DNA of 64,000 nucleotides, from positions 1-64,000 of the forward strand of contig JABFXX010000408.1 in the NCBI GenBank assembly GCA_013368795.1. Direction: 5' to 3'. This document shows, one piece after another, positions 26,801-34,257 of the stretch. The position numbers were made by a program, and so were the translations under genes. The first letter of the stretch is position 1. The number at the start of each line of letters is the position of its first letter. The stretch comes from Kofleriaceae bacterium. Its GTDB lineage: Bacteria > Myxococcota_A > Polyangia > Haliangiales > Haliangiaceae. The notes below the pieces were generated by a model, which was not told where the DNA came from, made no database searches, and saw only the letters and a program-made list of their open reading frames with translations.

Positions 26801-26871
26801 AGCTTGAACTTGTCGCCGAGGACCCGGCCCACAAGCTTCAAGGACTTCTGTACTTGGTCCTGCACCGTCAC
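23809..26871 (-). CDS. Ser/Thr protein kinase fused to zinc ribbon, AAA-type ATPase and TPR-like repeats
   Basis: A 1020-residue cytoplasmic protein with an N-terminal kinase (about 20-280). It has IGIGGSGAVYKA, VAVKIL, the catalytic VVHADLKADNIIV and VDFGIARL; HRD reads HAD, so Asp is kept but Arg lost, and it is probably active. A zinc ribbon follows (CVSCG x9 CPECG, about 298-320). Next comes a STAND/AAA-like ATPase (about 350-650) with P-loop GNEGSGRTT and Walker B VTIVCEDVDR, then about 350 residues of helical TPR-like repeats. This layout, known in PknK-type proteins, couples phosphorylation to an NTP switch and partner binding. GTG 26871 is the start. Confidence 0.93.
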   Translation of the reverse strand: MTVQDQVQKSLKLVGRVLGDKFKLTACIGIGGSGAVYKADQMALGRTVAVKILNEELCADPRMITRFRGEAMSASRLNHPNCVSIIDYGQAPDGLLYLAMEYVKGPTLTQLLVNENPLGVERVIDLVCQALAGIEEAHLAGVVHADLKADNIIVDQRRANVDAVKIVDFGIARLVTGVREAEDRSISGTPEYMAPEVISGAPPSFASDIYAVGIILYELLAEKTPFFAGTTTEILTNHLKATPTNLTQRRENVPRELDAVIAKALAKHPSDRYASAAEMREALLGIRSRMRQVPTTDKCVSCGTSVAPSFKFCPECGTPRSRVSKTFEIPTAPATPDVFPLPFTGRAPELEVILHHMRRQPGSNGGLLVIGNEGSGRTTLLRQAYGHLAADGRVIYQIGPDPSGLAAPFYPMRSLLAAVLQLPPVSSEVELRDAVLAIGLNERDIPGIAQLFGHPTTLLELEPPVRRREMVWSTLRAIERAGVHNQVTIVCEDVDRFDHPSLEILRRATESNDLALPPIVMTSSLAFGEQWPLSVKRLEIGALESGDLETVVRDLHKAGVKGLPPVQQLFETTRAYPGHVEHVVRYLIEGGKAEDTKVSLPDLVAARLSMLAQSTRDALQAAAVLGIEPHIDLLRSMMPTEALERALADAELHGLLGKDPSGELVFTSRLVREIVYDATPADVRRSLHASAAAAVQAMTSDIGLLGHHHDLAGHSREANELLRTAGDLAAEQLDETGAGQFFYRALVAVRQAVQSGDIEDGAEHQFVSLSVRLADVLRSRGETALARGILAEARDWSSAPLLVSMIDRASAALALSEGDIDGAIAALRRGVGRAIGSGDMNLVCELYLDLAMALQRAGDPDTANRELVECVDLATLGEGFTATDGPESFWRVLRAQAQMVDAAGDSYRALRLAEAALFHAQRVRSRLGAARVQQLLASLCDKAGLGGKAERYRQAAITEMRNLGDRRATAELLLTDTPSRGAVVMPNRLQDAMQLTKEIGWTEGHERAKRKSNPPPDVKP

Positions 26872-26904
26872 GTGATTACGCCCTAAGTCCTTCGCCGGAG
26901 CATC

Positions 26905-28119
<1,215 letters not shown>

Positions 28120-28175
28120 GCGCGCACCATAGCCGAAAACTGGCGTTGCCGACGGCCGGTCCCTACCGTCGGCGC

Positions 28176-28568
28176 ATGATCCACGACTTCACCACGTTGG
28201 CCGAGCACGACGTGAGCTGGCTGGCGATCCGTCAGCCGGCGGTGATGCGCATGCTCGAGGCCGAGCTCGCATCGCCCGACGGGGATGCGTTCGCGGCCGG
28301 GCTCGAGCTGGCGTGCCGCGTCCTCGGGGGACGGACGCCGCTCGGCGAGCTTCGCCTCGATCATGCCTCGCTCGCCGCGGGCATGCAGGCCGTTCGCGGA
28401 GGCCGCTGCGACCGCGCGATGGTGCGTTCGATCCGCGACCAGATCGAGGAGCTTCCGATCGTGCTGACTCAGCTCGAGCAGGATGCGGTCGCGACCGTTG
28501 TCGCCTCGATCATCTGGGCCGTGCTCGATGCGAGCGTGCGCGACCTAGACGATTCGCTCGTTGCCTGA
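28176..28568 (+). CDS. Hypothetical helical protein, 130 aa
   Basis: A 130-residue, mainly alpha-helical soluble protein starting at ATG 28176, with no signal peptide or membrane helix. Recognisable stretches are a Leu/Ala-rich FAAGLELACRVLGG helix and an acidic C-terminus (DASVRDLDDSLVA). An earlier in-frame start at 28146 adds 10 basic residues and is less likely. It is divergent from the thiolase gene. Function unknown. Confidence 0.6.
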   Translation: MIHDFTTLAEHDVSWLAIRQPAVMRMLEAELASPDGDAFAAGLELACRVLGGRTPLGELRLDHASLAAGMQAVRGGRCDRAMVRSIRDQIEELPIVLTQLEQDAVATVVASIIWAVLDASVRDLDDSLVA

Positions 28569-28597
28569 CGTTTGACGTCCGCGTGGACGTTGACGTT

Positions 28598-28765
28598 GAC
28601 GGCGACGTGGACATGGTCGAGACCCGTTGACGCGAGCTGGCGCCCTCCCAATGCAAGCGGGAACATGGGTGGCACTTCTGACCGGGCACATGGGTGGCAC
28701 TGGATCCGAAGTGTCAGCGATGTCCTGTCCTGGTCCACGGTGGCGACCAGGTCCACGTCGCCGTC
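28598..28765. repeat. Inverted repeat flanking a short insertion-like relic
   Basis: Arms of 22 bp (28598-28619 and 28744-28765, GACGGCGACGTGGAC and onward) match with one mismatch in opposite orientation, 124 bp apart. Between them two direct copies of ACATGGGTGGCACT lie at 28663-28676 and 28688-28701. In both outward orientations the arms read as Asp-rich DGDVD-type codons. No transposase is present. This fills the 28569-28795 gap, where no intact gene is seen. Confidence 0.7.
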
Positions 28766-28795
28766 GCCGTCAAGGTTCACGACCAGCGACCACGA

Positions 28796-29452
28796 TCACG
28801 ACTCGGGCCCTTTGCCTAGCTCGGTTCGCGCGGCCGCGATGGCGGAGGCCATGTCCTCGGCGATCGGGCAGGTCTGCGAGAGCGTCGTGCCGTCCGGGTG
28901 GGGAACGGACAGCGACGTGCAGTGGAGCGCGAGCCGGTGCAGCGCGAACTTCTCGCGCCACAGCCGGTTGTGCTCGCCCTTGCCGTAGCGCACGTCGCCG
29001 ATCAGCGGACACGAGATGTGCTTCATGTGTCGGCGAATCTGGTGGAGCCGGCCCGTGTGCGGGCGCGCCTCGACGACGGCGTAGCGGCCGAACGTGTCCG
29101 TGCGCCAGACCTCGGTGACTGCGGGGACGCGCTCCTCTCCCGGCGCCTTGGGGATCGCGTGATCGATCACGAGATGCTCGGGCGGATGACCGCGCGTGAT
29201 CGCGACGTAGCGCTTGTCGGCGAGAGGCCACGCATCGGAGAACGCGCGCGCGGCCTCCTTGTCGAGCGCGAACAGGACGAGGCCGGATGCGCCGCGATCG
29301 AGGCGGTGGATCGGGTAGACCCAGAGGCCGACGGCGTCGCGCACGAGCTGGAGCAGCGCGTCGTCATCGTCGGCCCAGCCGCGGTGCGTGGCGACGCCGG
29401 ATGGTTTGTCGACGACGACGCAGCGCTCGTCTCGATGGACGATGCGGATCAC
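28796..29452 (-). CDS. truC: RluA-family pseudouridine synthase, TruC-like
   Basis: A 218-residue RNA-modifying enzyme. The catalytic motif IHRLDRGASG (about 49-58) holds the nucleophile Asp. VVDKPSGVATHRGW near the N-terminus and ARPHTGRLHQIRRHMKHISCPLIGD further on match TruC, which makes pseudouridine 65 in tRNAs. The lack of an S4 domain fits TruC rather than RluC/D. GTG 29452 overlaps the upstream peptidase stop as GTGA, indicating translational coupling. The long open frame upstream of 29452 is a shadow of the peptidase gene. Confidence 0.85.
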   Translation of the reverse strand: MIRIVHRDERCVVVDKPSGVATHRGWADDDDALLQLVRDAVGLWVYPIHRLDRGASGLVLFALDKEAARAFSDAWPLADKRYVAITRGHPPEHLVIDHAIPKAPGEERVPAVTEVWRTDTFGRYAVVEARPHTGRLHQIRRHMKHISCPLIGDVRYGKGEHNRLWREKFALHRLALHCTSLSVPHPDGTTLSQTCPIAEDMASAIAAARTELGKGPES

Positions 29453-31659
29453 TTCAGGTGCTGCTGGAAGAACTCGACCTGAACCTGTTCCTTGGCGAAC
29501 GCGAGCTTCGGATCGGGGACCATGTGCGTCGACGACAGCGTGATCACCTCGGCGCGCTTGCCCGCGACGTACATCGCCTCGATCAGCGCGAGCGTGTGCG
29601 CGAAGTGGACGTTGTCGTCGGTGATGCCATGCATGATGAGGAGCGGGCGCGACAGCTTCGCGGCGTGCGTGAGCGCGCTCGTCGAGTCGTAGCCGGCCTC
29701 GTTGTTGCGAGGCTCGCGCATGTAGCGCTCGGTGTAGCAAGTGTCGTAGAGGCGCCAGTCGGTGACCGGCGCGCCCGCGACGGCGGCGTGGAACACGTCG
29801 GGGCGCAGCAGCACGGCGAGCGCGGAGAAGTAGCCGCCGAACGACCAGCCGCTGACACCGACGCGTGACATGTCCATCTCGGGGTGCGCCTTGCCCATCG
29901 CCTGCAGCGCGGCGACCTGATCGGCGAGCGGGATCGTGATGAGGTCCTTCAGGATCGCGCGCTCCCACGCCCGGCCACGATACGGCGTGCCGCGACCGTC
30001 GCTGCGCACGACGATGAAGCCGGCGTCGGCGTACCATTGGTCGTTGAGATACGTGTCGCGCGCGGCGTCGACGGTCTGCGCGTGCGGACCGCCGTAGACC
30101 TTGAGCAGGACGGGATAGCGGCGGCTCTTGTCGAACGCGCGCGGCCGCGTGATCGCGACGTGGTGCGTGCGGCCGTCGAGCTTGACGGTCTCGAGCACGG
30201 TCGTCGGCACGATCGATGGGGTCGCGGCGACCGACGGGATCGGGTGCGGTGTGCCCGACGAGCCGATCGCGATGTCGTGGGTGCCGCCCGCGGTGAGGCG
30301 CGTGGTCACGACGAGCACGCCGTTCTCGAAGCTACCGGTCGACACGCCGTCCTCGCTGTCGACGCGCGACGGCTTGCCGCCGTCCAGGGGGACGCGCCAG
30401 ACCTGCGAGCGGACCGGATCGGTCGACGCCTCGACGATCGCGCTGTTGCCGTCGACGCCGACGAGCAGGCGCATGCCGAACGAGGCCTCGACGAGGCGCC
30501 TGGCGACCGTGCCGTCGGGCTTGCGCAGCTCGAGCGTCCAGTCGTCGTCGTGCGACTCGGTCGCCCACAGAAAGCCCGAGCCGTCGGGCAGCCACAGCGG
30601 CGCGCCCGGGCCGTAGCCCATGACCGCGCGGGTGTCGGGGACGTTGAGCCACGCGTCGTCGTGCTCGCGCACGATCGTCCTGGCGCCACCCTTGGCGTCG
30701 AACGCGATCACCTCGAGGTCGGTCTGCTCGCGCGTCAGGACGACGATCGTGAGCGGGCCATGCGCGGTCCAGTCGACGCGTGCGAGGTACGGGAACTTGG
30801 TGCCATCCCATGCGAGCCAGCGCGGCTCGCCGCCGGAGATGCCGATGATGCCGAGGTCAACCGATGCGTTCGGCCGGCCGGCGCGCGGGTACTTGAACGG
30901 CACCGGCTGCTTCTCGGGATGGCGCGCGTCGGCGACGTAGATCGTGTCCATCGCCTTCGTGTTGGTCCGCTGGAACACGATCTCCGTCGAGGACGGCGAC
31001 CACCAGAAGCCGCGGCCACGGCCGAGCTCCTCCTGCGCGGCGAAGTCGGCGACGCCGTACTCGACGTCCTCGCCGTGGTGCGTGAGCCGCTTCGCGGGCG
31101 CCTGCGCGACCGCCGACGTGATCCAGAGGTCGCCGTCGCGGACGAACGCGATGTGCTTGCCGTCGGGCGACAGGCGCGGGTCGTAGGCATCGCCCTGCGG
31201 ATCGATCGCGCGGCGCGCGCCGGTCGCGCGGTCGACGAGGAAGATGCGCTCGCCGAGCGGGACCATGACAGTCTTGCCGTCGTCGCTGACGCCGATGTCG
31301 ACGACGCCGCGGGTCGCGGTGCGGCTGCGCTCGCGGCGCGCCTTCTCGGCATCGGACAGGTTCTCGTCGGCGGCGCCGAGCGCGTCCTTCGCGGCGAGCA
31401 GCGTCTTCACCGCGCCGGTCTTCGTGTCGAGCTCGTAGAGGTCGGCGGCGAAGTCGCGAGGACCGGTGCGCCGGAACAGCAGGGCGCCATCGGGCGTCGC
31501 GGCCAGCGGGGTCGGCCGGCCGAGCCTGAAGTTGTACGTCTCGGCGGATTCGGTGAGGAGCGTCGCGTCGAGGGTGGGCCAGGAGGAGGTCATGGGCGTC
31601 TTTGCGCTGGGGTGCGCGCATCCCGCGGCAAGCAGGAGCGCTGCGATCGGGGCACGCAT
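29449..31659 (-). CDS. S9-family prolyl oligopeptidase/dipeptidyl peptidase lipoprotein
   Basis: A 736-residue serine peptidase. The lipoprotein signal MRAPIAALLLAAGC (lipid Cys 14) places it in the periplasm or outer membrane. A beta-propeller region (about 40-480) with DPRLSPDGKHIAFVRDGDLW repeats precedes the alpha/beta-hydrolase domain (about 490-736). That domain has the nucleophile in GWSFGGYFSA, the Asp in HGITDDNVHF and the His in SSTHMV. This is the DPP-IV-like set that cuts N-terminal dipeptides, often after Pro. ATG 31659 is chosen because it gives the lipobox. It is coupled to the downstream truC-like gene. Confidence 0.92.
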   Translation of the reverse strand: MRAPIAALLLAAGCAHPSAKTPMTSSWPTLDATLLTESAETYNFRLGRPTPLAATPDGALLFRRTGPRDFAADLYELDTKTGAVKTLLAAKDALGAADENLSDAEKARRERSRTATRGVVDIGVSDDGKTVMVPLGERIFLVDRATGARRAIDPQGDAYDPRLSPDGKHIAFVRDGDLWITSAVAQAPAKRLTHHGEDVEYGVADFAAQEELGRGRGFWWSPSSTEIVFQRTNTKAMDTIYVADARHPEKQPVPFKYPRAGRPNASVDLGIIGISGGEPRWLAWDGTKFPYLARVDWTAHGPLTIVVLTREQTDLEVIAFDAKGGARTIVREHDDAWLNVPDTRAVMGYGPGAPLWLPDGSGFLWATESHDDDWTLELRKPDGTVARRLVEASFGMRLLVGVDGNSAIVEASTDPVRSQVWRVPLDGGKPSRVDSEDGVSTGSFENGVLVVTTRLTAGGTHDIAIGSSGTPHPIPSVAATPSIVPTTVLETVKLDGRTHHVAITRPRAFDKSRRYPVLLKVYGGPHAQTVDAARDTYLNDQWYADAGFIVVRSDGRGTPYRGRAWERAILKDLITIPLADQVAALQAMGKAHPEMDMSRVGVSGWSFGGYFSALAVLLRPDVFHAAVAGAPVTDWRLYDTCYTERYMREPRNNEAGYDSTSALTHAAKLSRPLLIMHGITDDNVHFAHTLALIEAMYVAGKRAEVITLSSTHMVPDPKLAFAKEQVQVEFFQQHLK

Positions 31660-31716
31660 CGGCCGGGAGTATGCCGGTTTTTTGCCCACCCGGACCGGGT
31701 GCGGGACGATTGCAAC

Positions 31717-32091
31717 ATGCGCAAGGAACGTCGGCGCCGCCGCGCCGAAACTCAGACTCTCGCGATGAGGTACCAGCTCGACGATTGCTGCCGCGATGGC
31801 GCGATCCAGGCCATGGTGATCGCCGACAGCGAAGGCCTGCCGCTCGCGTCTGCGGGAGATTCGTACGCGTGCGACGAGGTCGCGGCGCGGATGGTCCACG
31901 TCGGCGCCCGCATCAAGGAGTTCAACGGCACGCTGCTCGGCGGCGGCACGCGGTGGGACGTGCAGATGACGAAGGTCAGCGTCGACGGCAGTGAGCTGCT
32001 CGTCTGCGCGGTCGGCGGTACGCCCGAGCAGCGCAAGCGCCAGATCGCGCGCGGCGCAGCGGGTGCGCTGCGGATCCTGCACGCGGCGTGA
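31717..32091 (+). CDS. Roadblock/LC7-like regulatory domain protein
   Basis: A 124-residue protein. A short Arg-rich start (MRKERRRRRAETQ) is followed by a single alpha/beta domain with AIQAMVIADSEGLPLASAGD, which looks like the roadblock/LC7 (MglB-like) fold, and ends with a Cys-containing strand (ELLVCAVGG). Such proteins bind or regulate small GTPases, common in myxobacteria. No GTPase gene is in the window. ATG 31717 is chosen as the first start; internal ATG 31767 would remove the Arg stretch. Confidence 0.65.
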   Translation: MRKERRRRRAETQTLAMRYQLDDCCRDGAIQAMVIADSEGLPLASAGDSYACDEVAARMVHVGARIKEFNGTLLGGGTRWDVQMTKVSVDGSELLVCAVGGTPEQRKRQIARGAAGALRILHAA

Positions 32092-32127
32092 CGGCGCTCG
32101 CTTCGAGGCATCTGCTAGCCTTGGAGC

Positions 32128-32586
32128 ATGCGCACCGCGATTCTTCTGACGGTCGTCCTCGCCGCGTGTAGCTCGCCGAAGTCCAAGTCGGACGTGGGCA
32201 CCGATGAGGCCGCGAAGCTCTTGCTCGATCGCAACTGGATCGATCGCATGCCCCAGACGGAGCGCGACAAGCTGCACGTCTATCGCTTCGTGCCGTCGAT
32301 GGGCGGCGGTGTGTTCCAGGACCGCACGATCTTCAAGGGCACGTTCGAGCTGTTCATGTTCAAGGTCGAGGGCGACCACATCCGGTTTGTCCTGCCCGAG
32401 ACCAAGCAGGACGTGCGCAGCCAGTTCAAGATCGAGAACGTGTCGGGACCCGAGCCGTTCGATCTGAAGCTGACGGTGTTCTCGGATCCGCGCGGTCCGC
32501 ACGAGTACTACGGCATGCGCAGCGAGACCGACCGGAACGGTCAGCAGCTCGAGCAGCGGCTACACGCGCTGCCCGCTGCGAAGTGA
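32128..32586 (+). CDS. Small lipoprotein, 152 aa
   Basis: A 152-residue protein with the lipoprotein signal MRTAILLTVVLAAC (lipid Cys 14) and a mature beta-rich domain (FELFMFKVEGDHIRFVLPE). No family recognised. TAGCCT ends 6 nt before the ATG, and a GGAG also lies just upstream. Its 3' end overlaps the convergent radical SAM gene by 27 nt. Confidence 0.75.
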   Translation: MRTAILLTVVLAACSSPKSKSDVGTDEAAKLLLDRNWIDRMPQTERDKLHVYRFVPSMGGGVFQDRTIFKGTFELFMFKVEGDHIRFVLPETKQDVRSQFKIENVSGPEPFDLKLTVFSDPRGPHEYYGMRSETDRNGQQLEQRLHALPAAK

Positions 32587-33831
32587 TCTGCGGCTGATCT
32601 GGACGAGCCGCTCCGCCGGCAGATCCGCGTGCGGATCCGGTGCGTCGAGCGGCTCGACGACGAGCTCGAACAGGCCGCAATCGAACGGCGTGCCCGGCGC
32701 GGGCGTCGCCGGGACGATGCGCTCGCGCAGGCCCTGCTTCGCCAGCGTGCGCGCGCGGTAGTGGCAGTACGGGTTATTGCCCGGCCTGCCGAGCACGCTG
32801 TGCGCGGTGAAGCTGCAGCCTCCCATGCACGTGGCGGCGAACGGGCAGGTCCGGCAGAACCCCCACAGATCGTCGACGGTGCGGTGCCGCGTGAACGCGA
32901 GCTGCGGCGCGTGGTCCCAGATCTCGGCGAGCGGGCGTGCGCGGACGTTGCCGCCGACGTACGGCGCGCTCTGCAGCGACGGGCAGCCCTTCACGCCGCC
33001 GTCGGCCTCGATGCCCATCACGAAGCGTCCGGCCTGGCAGCCCTGCCAGTGATCGCGGTCGGTCTCGGCGACCGAGCGCAGCAGTGTCTCCTCGGGACCG
33101 AAGTAGCCGAGGTTGTTGCCGGGCGTGATCACGATGCCGTCCGTGCGAGCGCGCTGCTTGAGCGCGGCGATACGTGGCACGACATCGGTCAGCTCCCATG
33201 GCTGGAGCAGTAGCTCGGGGCGATCGGCGGCGCGGCCGAGCGGCGCGGTCAGCTGGATCTGCCACGAGCCGATGCCCCTGGCGCGGAGCAGCTCGTAGAG
33301 CGGCTCGAGGTCGCGATGGTTCAGGCGATTGAGGTTGATGTTCGACGACGTCGGCACGCCCGCGGCGCGCAGCCGATCGAGTGCGGTCATCGCCGCGCCC
33401 CAGCTGCCGCGCAGGTTGCGCATGCGATCGTGCGTGGCCGGCAGGCCGTCGATCGAGACGCCGGCGTGCGTGAGCCCGGCGCTCGCGAGCTCGCGCGCCA
33501 GCTCGTCGGTGATCCCGCGCCCGCCGGTGACGAGCGCGGCGCCGATGCCGCGTGCGGTGAGCGCGCGGACGATCGCGAGGAACCCGTCGTGGAGGTACGC
33601 CTCGCCGCCGATCAGCGCGACCTCACGCGCGCCCAGCGCGGCGAGCTGGTCGACGACACCGAGCGCCTCGTCGGTGGACAGCTCGCCATCGCGCGCGACG
33701 CCGGCGCGCGAGCCGCAGTGGGTGCACGCGTGATCGCAGCGCAGCGTCAGCTCCCACACGACGTACGCCGGGAACGGCCGCTCGCGCACGACGTTCAGCC
33801 GCCTCCGATCGCGGCTGTCGCGCTCGGTCAC
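32560..33831 (-). CDS. Radical SAM/SPASM enzyme
   Basis: A 423-residue enzyme. The radical SAM cluster motif is CDHACTHC (about 28-35), followed by a TIM-barrel-like core. A C-terminal SPASM region holds extra Cys ligands: GCQAGR, GCPSLQ, CRTCPFAATCMGGC and CHY. SPASM enzymes usually modify peptides or proteins (PqqE, anaerobic sulfatase maturases, RiPP maturases). GTG 33831 overlaps the stop of the upstream zinc-ribbon/Ca-motif gene as GTGA, so the two products are made together. That neighbour may be its substrate or partner (inference). No known RiPP precursor was seen. Confidence 0.9.
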   Translation of the reverse strand: MTERDSRDRRRLNVVRERPFPAYVVWELTLRCDHACTHCGSRAGVARDGELSTDEALGVVDQLAALGAREVALIGGEAYLHDGFLAIVRALTARGIGAALVTGGRGITDELARELASAGLTHAGVSIDGLPATHDRMRNLRGSWGAAMTALDRLRAAGVPTSSNINLNRLNHRDLEPLYELLRARGIGSWQIQLTAPLGRAADRPELLLQPWELTDVVPRIAALKQRARTDGIVITPGNNLGYFGPEETLLRSVAETDRDHWQGCQAGRFVMGIEADGGVKGCPSLQSAPYVGGNVRARPLAEIWDHAPQLAFTRHRTVDDLWGFCRTCPFAATCMGGCSFTAHSVLGRPGNNPYCHYRARTLAKQGLRERIVPATPAPGTPFDCGLFELVVEPLDAPDPHADLPAERLVQISRRSLRSGQRV

Positions 33832-34223
33832 TCGGCTGCCTTCGGCTCGCTCGGCGGCTCGGCGACCTTCATCGACGTGTCGCGCCAACCGTCGACGCCG
33901 TCGCAGTTCTGGTCGACGCCGTCGCCGAACACGTCGGCGGCGCCGGGGTAGCGATTGCGATTGTTGTCGTCGCAATCGATCTCGTTGCTCGCGCCGTCGC
34001 CGTCGACGTCTGCCGGTCCACCGGATTGCGGCCCCGGGCGATAGCGGCCGGCCGGGCCGTAGCACGCGGCGAGCAGCACCGCGCCGGTCGCACCGACGAG
34101 CGCGCGCAGGATCTTGCCGCTCTTTGCGAGCAGCGTCGGCGCAGGCAGCGGCGCGTCGCAGTGCAGGCAGGCGAGCGCGGCACCGCGCGGGGTCAGGCCA
34201 TTACAGCGAGGGCAGGTGTGCAT
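33828..34223 (-). CDS. Membrane protein with zinc ribbon and MopE-like Ca-binding Asp/Cys motif
   Basis: A 131-residue protein. An N-terminal zinc ribbon (CPRC x14 CLHC, about 4-22) is followed by one membrane helix (about 40-54, ending LLAAC). The outer domain has DVDGDGASNEIDCDDNNR and PGAADVFGDGVDQNCDGVDG. These Asp/Asn ladders with paired Cys match the putative metal-binding motif found in MopE-type proteins, a calcium-type site with a disulfide. The tail is polar. It is translationally coupled to the radical SAM/SPASM gene. Role unknown. Confidence 0.75.
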   Translation of the reverse strand: MHTCPRCNGLTPRGAALACLHCDAPLPAPTLLAKSGKILRALVGATGAVLLAACYGPAGRYRPGPQSGGPADVDGDGASNEIDCDDNNRNRYPGAADVFGDGVDQNCDGVDGWRDTSMKVAEPPSEPKAAE

Positions 34224-34257
34224 CGATACCGGATCAACGCACCCGGCTGAGGCCAGC

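Noticed and set aside
28663-28701. Complete insertion sequence
   Set aside because: Only repeated end-like sequence is present. No transposase or frame of useful length lies between the inverted repeats.
29453-30037. N-terminal extension of the pseudouridine synthase
   Set aside because: It overlaps the S9 peptidase in another frame and has no homology. GTG 29452 overlapping the peptidase stop gives the family N-terminus.
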